Shown here in pieces: positions 50,081-61,055 of a DNA stretch of 64,000 nt (position 1 is its first letter; the number at the start of each line of letters is the position of its first letter). The position numbers were made by a program, and so were the translations under genes. The notes beneath the pieces are model-generated. The model searched no databases. It saw only the letters and a program-made list of their open reading frames with translations, and had not been told where the DNA came from. Origin of the DNA: Whalleya microplaca. Its lineage: Eukaryota > Ascomycota > Sordariomycetes > Xylariales > Xylariaceae. The DNA lies in assembly GCA_022497155.1 (NCBI GenBank), contig MU385754.1, positions 1-64,000 on the forward strand, written 5' to 3'.

Positions 50081-52252
50081 TTACCCCTTACTCCCCGATC
50101 TCCACTTGCTCTTCGCCTTTTCTAAGGCACCTCCACTGACATTACCAGCCCTCTTCATCTTCTCCGACATCCAGCTTGTGTTGCTCTTCTTATTTTTCTC
50201 CTCAATCTCTCGTTCCATTTTCTCTACCTCCTCCTTACTCACATCCCCATCCTCAGCATCAGTGCTGGCAGGGTTGTTGCGGCTAACGGCCTCGCGCTGC
50301 TCTCTCTCCTTCTTATCTTGTTCTTTCAGCAACCGCTCGCCGCGTTCAACTTCCTGTAGATTGACATCTTCAAAGCCAATTCGCTTCAGTACAGGACCGG
50401 TAGCATAGCGATATAGAGTGTGGCCCTCAACGAGATCGCTGATATCCACGTTCTCAACTCCTTTCACGTTGAGGACTGGGTGTAGCCCGGCGACGCCAAG
50501 CTGGACACTACTACTTCTGTACAAGAAAGCGAGAATGTAGTCTTTGGTACTGTAGGCGTTGACTACTCTGCCAGTAACAACAGAGCGAATGCGTCTCCAA
50601 TATGCAGAACTACATGAAGCCGGTGTGCCCAGCAATATCACATTCTCGATGAGGCCAAAGGCTTTTCGTTGGGCAAGCTGCTGCAGACATGTGTATATAA
50701 CTTTAGCGCCTAGTGAATAGCCGATGAGCGTGACGGGCCGTTCGCCCTGTGCCTTGTTGATGAGAGCGTCTGCAAGCACCTCGCCCGCCTTTTGGGCGCG
50801 TTGATTGGCGATACTCCAGGGATTGTCGATGATGTGACTGGCTTTCAGTAAGGCTAATGGCCACAACCCAGCAGTCAAGGCGGCAAAGACGGTGAGTCTG
50901 ATGATTTGAGACTTTGCGAGCGTCCAGGCGGCGGAAGTGATCAAAGTCGTAAGAGAATTTCCAAGGTTTATCAGTGCTTCGAGCTCAAAGCGAAGGGCGA
51001 AGGATTCCTGCCCACTGCCAATGATTGTCCATGGCGTTACAACATCGTCCTTATCGCTTAGCCACCCAGATATGCCAATGGCGATCCGCAGACGGCGCGA
51101 GTCGATCTCGTTTTTGCCTGATTCGCCGACGGGCACGAAAGCGAAGTCCTCAACGTCTCGGCTATACTTCTCCATTGCCTTGCTCGTCATTCGCCCACCG
51201 TATGCTCCGAATAAGCCGCCGACGAGCACACCGCTTCCAGCGAGTGCACCGAGGTAGCCGGCCGTCGCTGTAGCGCCGAGCCCAATACCACCCATGACGG
51301 TACCAAGACCAGCAGCTAATAAGGGTGCTGCAAGCCCCCCGGTTATTCCAATAAGAGCCGCGCCAGCAACGCCGGCTATGCCCATTTTCCACCGGCGAGC
51401 AGTGCGATTCTCGTCAGCCCTTCTCTTAGTCTCTTCATCAGCGGACATCTGCTTCGCGGCTGCTAGGAGACCGCGCGCAATCTTACTCTCATCGTCCGAA
51501 AGTAGCGTGACCGAAAGCCCCAGACTTGTCGTTAGGTAGAGCATTAATGTACGCGAGTGAGCCTTGTAATGCTCTAAACTTAGTAAGAGCAGAAGCACTG
51601 AGTGGAGAATCAAGGCTCTCTTCTCCTTGGCTAATTGGCGTAATTCGTTTTTGACGGGAGGATATAGCTTCAATAATGTCTCGTCGATCTTATCGTCGTA
51701 CTCTGTCTTCTCAACACCCTCTAGGTTTTGCCCATCATCGGTTTGCGAGGTCTCTGGCTTCGCATGTTGCTGCTGCTCCTTGGCCGTATTCTGAGAGTTG
51801 ACCACTGCCCCAACACGGAGTAACACACTGTCCCTCCAGTCATCAAAGAAATTCAGTGCAGCAGTCTTCAATGCAACCATCTTCGCCTCGCCAACCTCCT
51901 TTTCTCGCTTAGCTAGGTCGGCCTTCTGCTTCTCTAGAATTTTCTGCGTTTTCTTGTCTTGTTCGTCGCCTTCGACCTTCTCGCCCTCAGTCGGCTCGCT
52001 ATTGCTGTCCTCTAGTGCAGGATCGAGATCTTGAGTACCACCAGTTTCCTTAGGATCAAAAGCGTCGAGGATCTGCTTGCGCATGAGCTCGGTAATATCA
52101 GCAATGAGAATGGTGAGCGCCGCCCGATCCTCGTCTGCATCCAGTACTGTTGTCAACGATTCACCATCGTCGTTCTCCTCGTCTGGTTTCTCAGCCTGTT
52201 CTGCATGATTGCCACGGAATGCCGTGCTGGCTTTCTGAAACACCGAAGGCAT
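50081..52252 (-). CDS. DUF726 alpha/beta-hydrolase (TMCO4/Mil1-like)
   Basis: Single exon of 723 residues. A hydrophilic N-terminal third ends in KRRADENRTARRWKMG. Next comes a Gly/Ala-rich membrane-inserting block (about residues 295-355) with GVAGAALIGITGGLAAPLLA and GYLGALAGSGVLVGGLFG. The hydrolase part then shows RLRIAIGISGWL, a second hydrophobic segment, and the nucleophile elbow GYSLGAK at 511-517 (Ser513). Probable triad partners are Asp571 in STKDY and His611 in EGHTLYRY. This is the order of the DUF726 family, which includes human TMCO4 and yeast Mil1, a putative lipase that interacts with the AP-1 adaptor. The C-terminus is a charged coiled coil. The enzyme's substrate is unknown. 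Confidence 0.92.
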   Translation of the reverse strand: MPSVFQKASTAFRGNHAEQAEKPDEENDDGESLTTVLDADEDRAALTILIADITELMRKQILDAFDPKETGGTQDLDPALEDSNSEPTEGEKVEGDEQDKKTQKILEKQKADLAKREKEVGEAKMVALKTAALNFFDDWRDSVLLRVGAVVNSQNTAKEQQQHAKPETSQTDDGQNLEGVEKTEYDDKIDETLLKLYPPVKNELRQLAKEKRALILHSVLLLLLSLEHYKAHSRTLMLYLTTSLGLSVTLLSDDESKIARGLLAAAKQMSADEETKRRADENRTARRWKMGIAGVAGAALIGITGGLAAPLLAAGLGTVMGGIGLGATATAGYLGALAGSGVLVGGLFGAYGGRMTSKAMEKYSRDVEDFAFVPVGESGKNEIDSRRLRIAIGISGWLSDKDDVVTPWTIIGSGQESFALRFELEALINLGNSLTTLITSAAWTLAKSQIIRLTVFAALTAGLWPLALLKASHIIDNPWSIANQRAQKAGEVLADALINKAQGERPVTLIGYSLGAKVIYTCLQQLAQRKAFGLIENVILLGTPASCSSAYWRRIRSVVTGRVVNAYSTKDYILAFLYRSSSVQLGVAGLHPVLNVKGVENVDISDLVEGHTLYRYATGPVLKRIGFEDVNLQEVERGERLLKEQDKKEREQREAVSRNNPASTDAEDGDVSKEEVEKMEREIEEKNKKSNTSWMSEKMKRAGNVSGGALEKAKSKWRSGSKG

Positions 52253-53011
52253 ATTACCACTCAGAGATCTTTTCTGGTTGTATTGAAAAAGGAGAGTAAA
52301 GCGTGAGGTCTTACATCTCTAGACGTTGTCACTACATTGATTACACCAGAGGAATGCTCTACGTCATCAGCTGAGGCGCTGCACACATGTCCGTGCCAAT
52401 GATGGAAAAGTTATCGCATCCACTTTACTTATTAATAGACCCAGGTTTCCGAAATTCGCTTATCGAGTAAGTACCACAATACTCCGTACACTGTACTGTA
52501 CATGTGACTGTTGAGGCTTTGGAGTATCTCACACCATATCTACTTGGGATTTTACTACCTTAGTCTGTGTGGAAAATTTTTCTCCAGATGGCTTCTAGAT
52601 CATGAGCTTCATATGCTGTGTTTATTCATGAAATGCAGATCTAAATCAAACAAGCAAGAAATTCTACTAGGCACCCAGTGCTCATCATGAACAGCTACCG
52701 TACGGCATTGCTGTGTCATTCTAACAGTCAATTTCCCCGTGTAGAATTACACCGCATACGTATCGATCAGAAATCTAAGTGTATCTAAGCTTGATATCTA
52801 GAGTAATTCCTCAAGTATTGGGGCTAATCTGGGTTTCCGCATCAGCATGCGTAGGCGAAGCGCTGTTTAAATCAGCAGATTGCTACATGTATTGAGGCTT
52901 GAATCCAATAACAAATACTGTCTACTGTTAGATCTCAATCCCCCAAATCGACAATACAGCTTTCCATAATGATCTCTAGATAAGCTATCACCAAGACGCC
53001 ATGTTCAAAAT
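52253..53011. other. Intergenic region, nothing assigned
   Basis: Upstream of the DUF726 gene. No supported ORF or repeat is seen. Confidence 0.5.
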
Positions 53012-53490
53012 TCAAGGATTCTGACGTTGTAACTCGCGATATCTCGTTTGACAACGCAGCACCATCTGTCCAACAGCTGCCAGAGTGTCCATGTAATAGC
53101 GTATGGTGTCATCCGTTGCGCTTCCGATGTAAAGGTTTCCAAGAAGCCGTGCTATCATTTCAGCGTGTGTAAGGTATCCAAGATCGATAGCGTATTGCAT
53201 CAAGTCTTTGAGGGCCTGCTGGGTAATGCAGCGCTTGGTGCACTCTGATAACTTCCCAGATTATTTGAGATTACGGGTTACGGTAGCTGGCTACCATTGC
53301 AATGACACGAGGGGCGATGGACTTGGTACTTACTCTTCATAACATTTGAACTCTGTTCTTGCTCTTCAGCATTTTGATCTCTTACTCTATCAAACAGGGG
53401 CTCGGATATCTTGTCTAGTCTCACCTCGTGCCTAAGACTTGTGATGATGTAGTTAAGAGGTTGACTGTTAAATAATGAATGGGAGATGAC
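53012..53490 (-). CDS. Partial gene, unknown family, with one intron
   Basis: Two frames join through a GTAAGT donor at 53333 and a TTATCAG acceptor at 53245 (89-nt intron), giving about 130 residues. The upstream part reads SLRHEVRLDKISEPLFDRVR; the downstream part has the helix-like LKDLMQYAIDLGYLTHAEM and ends CQTRYRELQRQNP. The exact frame match across the intron and the amphipathic character argue that this was a gene. No ATG exists in the first exon before a stop at 53491-53493, so a 5' exon is missing, undetected or lost. I do not recognise the family. It may be a remnant, given the HET relic and the broken nuclease gene next to it. Confidence 0.42.
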
Positions 53491-53993
53491 CTACTTAGAT
53501 AGCTATGGTGTGTGTACAAATGGTAACTTTTGATAGTTTAAATATGATAAATTATATTAGAGAAGCTGTTGCTCCAGTCTTCTTTTAAGACATAGAACGT
53601 TGCCGTCATGCTGTCGATAGACGTACACGGTGACTGGCGAAATGAGGGTTGCATCTGCAGCAACAGGCAGATGTCGCCATCTCTTACACTTGAATATTTG
53701 ACCAATCGTAACCCAATTATGGCCTACACGATATTGAACTGGGTCGTTGAGATACCGGAGAACCCGAAATACCCCACAAGCTGTGACTGTATATCTTCGG
53801 GGCTCTCCCCTCGAGGACTCTAGTGATGATATTTCCCTAATAATAACTACTATGACACTCATAACCTGCGCCTATTTCATTAAAACAGGTCATGAATGGT
53901 TTAATCGCCAAGAGGATGAGAAAAATCCAAGACAATCAACGGTAGACGGGATGGTGACTGAAGAAAATTTCAACGGGCAGAAGAGGAGGCGGT

Positions 53994-54500
53994 TTGAAGA
54001 AACTGAAGACGTTGCCTTCATCGAACTCTAGGTATGGTGAGATTCGCGAAGTGGTTGAAGAGCTGATAAGTTGCCTACAACGAATCAAGTCCGCGATCAA
54101 GATCGAACAGGCTATTGAGGGATCGAAAGAAACCCTCAACAAGAACCCCTTTCCAAGTACGGAGAACCGATTTGTGTGGATTGACTCGTGTTGTATTAAC
54201 CTGGCAGACGATGGCGAGTATGCGAAGAGTATCTCGACTATGGTGGAGTAGTACAAGAATGCCAAGTTCTGTCTCTTCCCTTTAGACACCCCGAGAGATG
54301 TTCCTCATGATTTCTTGGGAGTACTTCTCAGCGCTACGGAATACTAGGCTTCCTCTAACTCCCAATTTTACGAGCTATGCAGGTATCCTCGCCGCTCGAC
54401 CGTAGTGACCCACGCGAGCATGGACGCTTCAAGAGATTGTCATGGGCAGAACGACATTCTATGTTAATTCTACTTGGGAACCTACTGGTATGATTTCTGA
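53994..54500 (+). pseudogene. HET-domain (heterokaryon incompatibility) relic
   Basis: The segment FVWIDSCCINLADDGEYAKS (about 54168-54230) matches the core of the HET domain. It continues into MVE-stop-YKNAKFC, where the stop TAG at 54249-54251 replaces the expected Trp codon, as a G-to-A change would. A second in-frame stop lies at 54345-54347. The other HET hallmark, TRAWTLQE, appears at 54412-54435 in a different frame, preceded by two more stops. HET proteins trigger cell death on fusion with an incompatible strain. This copy is clearly dead. The N-terminal HET segment (the SHTWG-like motif) is not seen. Confidence 0.8.
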
Positions 54501-55155
54501 ATAGGAGTAGCATTTAAATAAACGATGAAGCTTTTTATTTACTTCTTTCTCGTGCGTTACTTTTCCGCACATCCCTGCACAATCTTACTCGAAGAAATGT
54601 GCATAGCTGACATCTCAAGCAGCATCAATCTGAGCTGCCCCCACCCAATAATGAAGCTATTATGTAGGACAGCTCGAAGGTTGATCATTATCCTCGAAAC
54701 CTTCGATCTTCGCGTTCCATGAGAAATCAACACCATTACGGCCAGATCATGGATAGCCCAATCATGCTTCATTTCAGAATTTAGCTATGACGGCATGTCA
54801 ACTGCTACACAATCTTTATGTGAGGCTTCGTCGTTTGGGCGTGCAGTTCTTTCGGATTTAGACTATGGTGATGTGAATAGCCTAAATTTCCAATCGAAAT
54901 TTGCTTCGGAGTGATTTTCTAATCGAGAAGAGGAGTAGTCACGAGCCGAACATCACAGTAGATACTGGATGTACTAGGTAAAACTACATCTAGGCTGCGG
55001 GTGGGATGGCCGTTCAAAAGCATGCTATGTGTCTTCAGAATAGATATCACCCTGTCACTATCTAATGATCATAATGGGAAAACCACTTTCCAGTTACGGC
55101 TCGGATTCCTTCACACGAACCATGAACCCGACCAGAGGCTGTGGACGGATCTCGT
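54501..55155. other. Intergenic region, nothing assigned
   Basis: Between the HET relic and the nuclease pseudogene. No supported ORF is seen. Confidence 0.45.
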
Positions 55156-56690
55156 TCAGTCTCCTTCCGTCAAGTCAATGACTGGGACATCACCAAGTGA
55201 TGACAGGCCCATCTTCTGCCGCTTAGAAGACCACTCCTTCCCAATACCACTGGGCCACACGTTCTCATTGTTTCTTTCATCGGGAAAAATGGCTGGAGCG
55301 CCTCCTGAAACACCCCTGGTGTTGGTAGTCGCCTTCTGCAGCTCAGCTTGATTCACTGCTGCCTTTCCTTGAATACTGTCCAGTGCCCATAATTGTCATT
55401 GTTGTTTTCAGCCAGGGTACTTGCAGTTCTCTTCTTCGAAGGAATGCTGTCAGTACTGCCTGGCGGCATGACCTTGGTTGACGGTTTTCTCCCACGTCTA
55501 CATCTGGTATTGTACTACTAGTAGCCACGGACTTTCTTGGCCTTCCTCTAGAGGTCTTCTTAGTAATCTTCTCAGTGAGGTCCGGTAATCCATGCTTGAG
55601 TACGCAATCTAAAAGAGTAACTTTTACTTCTTTGAACTCGGGGGGCTTTCCCGTATAGGGATTGCACCAGGTAAGTGGAAACTCGGTGAGTAGTTCCGGG
55701 ATCACTAGTAATGGATCCACTATTATGGTCGCCTCCTTTCTAGACCCAACTGCCGTTTTCTCTGTGATGTAATACTGAAGATTGTCTCGGATTCGGCCTT
55801 CTGGGATTCTTCGGAGACGTTCGTTGAGTTCGATGGCCACTAAGTATTCTGCTGGCCAGTCTTTAGTCATTCTCGAATTGAAATGAGATAGAAGAAACTC
55901 GTAGCGGAGGCGCATTCCCGGGCCGAAAGGACGGAACCAACGGTCTTCCAAGCTTCTCAATTGAGCACCGGAAGAGACCTTCGGGCGGCTACAGCTCTCC
56001 AAGACTCTCAAGTTGGGGAATGTCGAAGGCGGGCAAGTGAAGTCAATATTTGGCCATGTTTCTCGGACCATACGAGTGAGGAGAGCTCGCCATTTGTTAA
56101 GCTCTCGGGTCTCAGAGATATGGGCGGAAAGCAGTTCGGCAGCGGCCTGGAAAGCGTCATGCTTCGCAATCTTGAGCAGTTTCGCTGGTCCAAAATCGGG
56201 GAGACCGTTGCCGTAATCATAACCAACAAGGATAGCATACATTAAGAAGCCTTTCTTGGCCAGTCCGAGCTTTTCCGCGACAACGTTAGCCGTATAAACA
56301 AGAACGTTGTCCTCGCTCTTGAATTCTTGCCCCTCGGGCTTGTGGAATTGCACTAGGGTATTGCATCCAAACAGGAAGTTGTCGCTGTCGTCCGACCACA
56401 CAGCGTCAACAACACCTAGCTCCTGAAGCTTAACACATTCGGCTTCAGCTTCGCCTGGCGCATCATGACGCGGCACTCCCAACTGATCCAAGAGGATTTT
56501 AAGTAGTTGAACATTTGATGCGCTGTAGTGTCGGTTTGCTCGACCTTCCTTGTAAGGTTTACTCGGCCCGTCGAATACGAAGATAAGTTGCCACATTCAT
56601 TCGCAAGAGGTAAAGGATGCGTTCCATAATACGCTTTTCTCGTGGATGAGAATCGGGACATTCTGGCGCGGTGTCAGATCATTGACCGTG
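55156..56690 (-). pseudogene. XPG/Rad2-family structure-specific nuclease, broken
   Basis: The longest frame (55343-56596) carries the XPG internal region: FVFDGPSKP, GEAEAECVKLQELGVVDAVW, SDDSDNFLFG and the helix-hairpin LVGYDYGNGLPDFGPAKLL. Catalytic acidic residues of the I-region are present. Upstream, the expected preceding helix (ERILYLLRMNV) is in another frame, with the break at about 56,590. The XPG N-region with its own catalytic Asp and the MGI start are absent. Near 55,490 the frame breaks again, into a basic tail (KPSTKVMPPGSTD, ending FKERQQ). A further break near 55,365 leads to a tail ending VIDLTEGD, a SUMO-interacting-type motif. Such enzymes cut flaps or junctions in DNA repair. 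Loss of the N-region and at least three frame breaks argue for a pseudogene; an unusual intron set cannot be wholly excluded. Confidence 0.75.
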
Positions 56691-57369
56691 TAGGTGAGAC
56701 AGCTTCCATGCGCTTCCAATACCTTCAGCAGCGTAACGCTACATGTACATGTAGTCAACATAACATTGGCACACGCGTAGCGATGCTGACGCGCTGCTGA
56801 CGCGCTGCACGTGAGACTTGCCAGGGGTCCGGTCAGGGGTTGTGAAGCGCTTTGCGATATGTGCATGCGATACCTTTATCCAGGGTTTACCAGTACAATT
56901 CGTCGTATTTCCAGCAGATCAAGTGAGTGTATGATGATAGGTGGTATATGAAGCAATGATGGAGAGGCCTTTCTGGGCTCTCCCTCTAAAATCACTTAAA
57001 TAGTCCCAGTGCGCTATCGCACCTTCCACGACTGTGTGCCTGCCCAGCACCAGCAAGTCAGGCATTAACACGACTTAGGGGCATGGGGGGTTATCCATGT
57101 ACTATCTTGTATTGATATGCTCCCCGTGATATTTGTGATAGTTGGTACTGCCGCGTAGTTAGCCAGGTGCAACTTGAAAACTAATGAGCACCAATAGTAA
57201 TTTTCTGGCATAGTTTTCGATGATATTTATGAGTACGATAGCTTGGGTATAATTGAGTTATATCCCCTGATTAATGAATATAGTTGACCTGAAAGTTTTA
57301 TTAAATGATAACCGTATTGGTAATCTCAATTTATTCTTCTATTAGTATTAGTCAAGTAACAATGATAAG
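56691..57369. other. Intergenic region, nothing assigned
   Basis: Upstream of the nuclease pseudogene. No XPG N-region was found here in any frame. There is a short tandem GCTGACGCGCTGCTGACGCGCTGC near 56783-56808. Confidence 0.5.
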
Positions 57370-57494
57370 TATTAGGATTCTTTGTTAGGCTTTATGTATA
57401 TATAGCCTAGAGGCTGTTCGGAGAACAGCCTTTTAGTTAGTTCTTCGTGCAACAACTGCGTTGTTTTGCTACCTCATACGTTCATCTCGTGACG
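57370..57494 (-). mobile_element. Solo short LTR-like element, copy 2 (125 bp, 5-bp TSD)
   Basis: Inverted copy of the element at 40060-40177. Read on the minus strand it starts CGTCACGAGATGAACGTATG and ends AATCCTAATA. Both ends have transition changes relative to TGTCA...TGACA. ATAAG (57365-57369 and 57495-57499) flanks it as a perfect 5-bp duplication. Its stem keeps both arms GGCTGTTC/GAACAGCC intact with loop TCC. Confidence 0.83.
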
Positions 57495-57600
57495 ATAAGT
57501 TTCTCGCCATGGTACCCTTCCTGGGGCTTATTATCTTCACAATCATTTTAAGAAGCTGATAAACAGTGCTGCATTCTGTCCTCATAAAATATACGATATA

Positions 57601-57633
57601 ACACACACACACGCGCGCGTATATATACATATA
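57601..57633. repeat. Alternating purine-pyrimidine microsatellite
   Basis: (AC)6 followed by (GC)3-4 and (TA)n, unbroken alternation for 33 bp. This is the type of sequence that can adopt Z-DNA. It lies in the 3' flank of the F-box gene. Confidence 0.85.
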
Positions 57634-57861
57634 GTATGAAGGTATATGGCTTCTTAGGAAAATATATCATATTAGAGGTGAATCATATAACCTCTTGGCG
57701 TCTAGCTACCTAGTGCGTTGCATAGGTGCATCGATATTTCCTCTTTGCTGAAGACATCCATAACCATCCATAGAAACTATATATCAGACCTTCGCATCAT
57801 TCCCGGTGATATATAGTATTTTGTCGCAGGTCAGACGTCGTTTTTACGACACGCTTGCTTT

Positions 57862-59660
57862 TTATGCGGTTCCAGAGAGAACTCGCTTCGGATAATATAT
57901 TCCCAGAGCTAGCTTGTCCTGCCACACCCAGTTGAGTTCAATGCCAGCCTCATGGAATCGCATTGCGAGTAAACGAATAAAGGAAACATGGCGGAGCCGT
58001 GTATTCACTCCTATATTCTTTGGGACCGGCCTGCGCGCATGGAAGATGAACTTCTGCAGATGAGGCATCCTAGAAGAACAGCTGGAGGCAAACCACAAGA
58101 GGTATCGACAGAACCATTCGTCGTGTGCTGCAACATGATAATTGTCTTTGAAGATATCGTTGAGTGAGACCTCAATAACTGTAGTATTTTTAGTTAGTAT
58201 TTGCCCTACGTAGACATTTCAACGGACTATTGGGGTGTTATAAGATACGGTTCCCTGTCTGCTTCTCCAACCGCTGAATATATCTCCACAGGGAGTTCCG
58301 GCTTTTGAAAAGGGACTGAAATGACAATAGATAAATATAGACACTACTCACGCTCAAGTCTTTTTAGATTGGGGGGCAACAGAGACACGAGGTCGAGGTC
58401 GAACCTAAAGAGACGGTCGCGGTACCTGGGTCCCAACAGAGTCATTAAGTCGATTTTGAGACTCTGCAGATGCTTGAATGTGGCGAGGCAGGTGACCTGC
58501 CTGAAGACATGAGCCTCCTGTAAATGCTCGAAGAAAGCAAACATATCATTCCACCCGTTCCCGTCGTTAGGACGCGTAAAAGCATAGGGATCTCTCGGGA
58601 GTGACTCTAGATGCAGGTCTCGAAGTGTCTCCTTAGCAGGTGCAAGAACATCATCTATCGTATTTTCCCACAGGGGGGACTGCTGAAAAGTCCAGACAAG
58701 ACGTGACAGTTTCTTGCATCGTCTTAGCAGGTCGTATATGTAAACCGAGGTTTTCTCCATGCCAGTTACCCGTAAGTCCGTGATCTCGGTAAGCAAACCC
58801 GGCGCCTGGTGATTCGGAGCATCAAGATAAGATTGTATCCAGCGCACGACCGGCCGATGCATGTCCGTGCGCTTCAGGTTTGGAAGCCGCAGTAGTGGTA
58901 GCATAGCGTCATCATCGACGGTTGAGGTAGCACCGGACGGAAGCGCAGTCTTCCTAACCAGCGGGTAGTCTTCAAACCGTAGGGTCTGAACTGAAACCAA
59001 GAATGGTTTGCCAGAGGACTCGTAGTTCTGTAGCATGTTCCCCATTTCGCTCAAGTCCCAGTAAATGGGAGGAGAATCATCCGGTGGGTATCGCAACAGC
59101 ACGTTCTCAAGCTTGGGAGACAGTATAAGGATGAGACCGACAGCTCGCTGTAGAAATGGGTTGGGACTGCCGTCGTTTTCGTCGCGTTTCACCATAAGCT
59201 TCTGAATCAAGTCTGATGTCTTATCGAATGTAATGCCAGCTCGCGAAATGATTTGACTGGTATCATGATCTAACGCTTCAGGAAGCAGCGGGGCTTCAGT
59301 CGTGGGATACACGACATTGTGCTTGAAGTGATCTGCTGCCACAGCATACTCTCTACTGCTGATGAGATTGACTAGACTGGAGAAGGTCTTGATTTCCGGA
59401 CGGAGCGCAGGTTGGGCCAGAAGGGTGCCGCAAAGACGAGCACATTGGATACCAGTGGTGACGAGCGTATGCCGATACAACAGGGGGGTAACTTCATCCC
59501 TGAAATATCGACAAGTGAGGATAGCAGCGCGAAGGGTCGCGCGATTTTGCTTGTGCTTCACGATGTCCGAAACAGGTGCGTTGACCTCGAGAGCGTCGGG
59601 GACGAATTCGATGAAAACGAGCCGGATCAGCTCTGCAGGTAGGAGAACAAGCGAGGCCAT
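57862..59660 (-). CDS. F-box-like protein, unknown target
   Basis: Two exons (58352-59660 and 57862-58178) joined by a 173-nt intron (GTGAGT donor, branch TACTAAC, TACTACAG acceptor) give 541 residues. An F-box-like N-terminus, LVLLPAELIRLVFIEFV, is followed by AILTCRYFRDEVTPLLYRHT, the usual arrangement in fungal F-box proteins. Weak leucine-rich-repeat-like segments follow (LPNLKRTDMHRP, LLTEITDLRVTGM, LKRLELIEVSL). The second exon encodes the C-terminal part, with WFASSCSSRMPHLQKFIF and a terminal YYPKRVLSGTA. No frame breaks were found. The likely role is a substrate adaptor for an SCF ubiquitin ligase. The 5' flank has a GTTGTG-rich simple repeat at about 59743-59800. Confidence 0.75.
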
Positions 59661-60299
59661 TGTGAGGCGAACACTGAATAGTGGCCTTCAAGTGGGCTGG
59701 GAATTCCTAGAATATGAGGTATGCGCAGGTAGAAGTTCCGTTATGCTGTTGTGGTTGTGGTTGTGGCTGTTGTGGCTGTTGTGGTTGTTTGTTTCTGTTG
59801 TTGAATTCAGAAACTGACGCGGTGTTGAAAGGGCTGGAAGTCAGTGCCGTGGAATAGGTCTGTAGAAAATCTAGTTGTTGACGAAGTTTGTGCTAGCAGG
59901 GCCCACTCTCCTCAGATATTAATCATTATTCAGGATCTAGGTGATTGCTAATCTTTCTCGTTACCATAGAGCAGCCATATGTATCGGATATGCTATGCGT
60001 GTGAGTCAACCTCAGGTACCTAACGCTTATTGTTAAGATGCGCCTCATATGGCTGAGGGTGGTACGGGGATACGTACGGCCGGCCGCCCATACACATATA
60101 TATTGGAAGGTGCTCTGCCGCCCTCCTATAGCTTCACCATGCGTCGATCAAGTCACTATACTCCTCACAACTTTGTCCCATATTGACACTCATACCACCT
60201 ATCATATGTATCAACATAGCCCTCACAAAAGATTTCCATGATGACTAGGCATGTGCTCTTAAAGGTATAAGCTGACTGACAACAACCGTACACTACTAT
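59661..60299. other. Intergenic region with simple repeat
   Basis: Promoter side of the F-box gene. It contains the (GTTGTG/GCTGTT)n tract near 59743-59800. No other feature is seen. Confidence 0.5.
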
Positions 60300-60390
60300 T
60301 AAAACGATTACATTCACTGCGAAATCCACTAAAGTCACTATGCTACATATAATAGTAGATATACCTAGGCCACAGTACTTTTTACCTGTC
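60300..60390 (-). repeat. Inverted repeat arm A (about 88 bp)
   Basis: On the minus strand this reads GTATATCTACTATTA...AGTGACTTTAGTG...CAGTGAATGTAATCGTTTT, matching the plus-strand arm at about 60689-60780 with roughly three quarters identity by eye. Translated, both arms give a related segment (GISTI...VTLV.F.VN.IV). Confidence 0.7.
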
Positions 60391-60688
60391 AATGGATGTA
60401 TATCTACTTTTGCCCCTTTTATAGGCAACTTTCCAAAGTGTTATTAAGCAAACTATTTTAATAATATAACAACTTCCTTTTTAACCTCCTTAACTTGCTC
60501 GAATTACCCTTTACTAATACCGTCAATAGGGGATTATATTATTTACGGTTGATTACATTATATATATGGCTACCTCACTTAGCTTATAAATTAAGTAATG
60601 GTAATAGCCTTAAGAAATAAGTGTTCTAGCAGGCGTAAGTAGGCAGGTAGCAGGTAGCGGTACATATAACAGAATAGCTACTTGTGTC

Positions 60689-60780
60689 CAGCAATAGAAA
60701 GATACTATGGCTTAAGTATATCTACTATTAAGCGGAACACAGTGACTTTAGTGACTTTCACAGTGAATGCAATCGTTTCG
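60689..60780 (+). repeat. Inverted repeat arm B (about 90 bp)
   Basis: Partner of the 60300-60390 arm, separated by about 300 bp of AT-rich DNA. It contains GTATATCTACTATTA, AGTGACTTTAGTGACTTTC and CAGTGAATGCAATCGTTTC. The differences are largely transitions. Confidence 0.7.
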
Positions 60781-61055
60781 GACTATTATCGTGGCAACAG
60801 GTGGATGGATGTAAAACATATTGATGGTGGGGAGACTCAACACTGTGCTGCCAGGTGGCTATAGAGACATGGGTACATTAGGATGATCTAGTAGGGCTAC
60901 GATTGTAGCGAGTATTTGCACTGAGGCTGAACTACGTTGGTGTAGATAGATGAGAGTCGCTTGAGCGCAGATACAATTCTATCCTTTTCGCCTTTCCGTC
61001 ACAAATGCCACGCAATATACGCCACCAGCCAATATTAAAAATCTTTGACCAAATA

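Noticed and set aside
58186..58313. Possible extra exon in the F-box gene (reads like FKSRNSLWRYIQRLEKQ)
   Set aside because: Including it breaks the frame with the first exon, whereas a single intron 58179-58351 joins the flanking exons perfectly.
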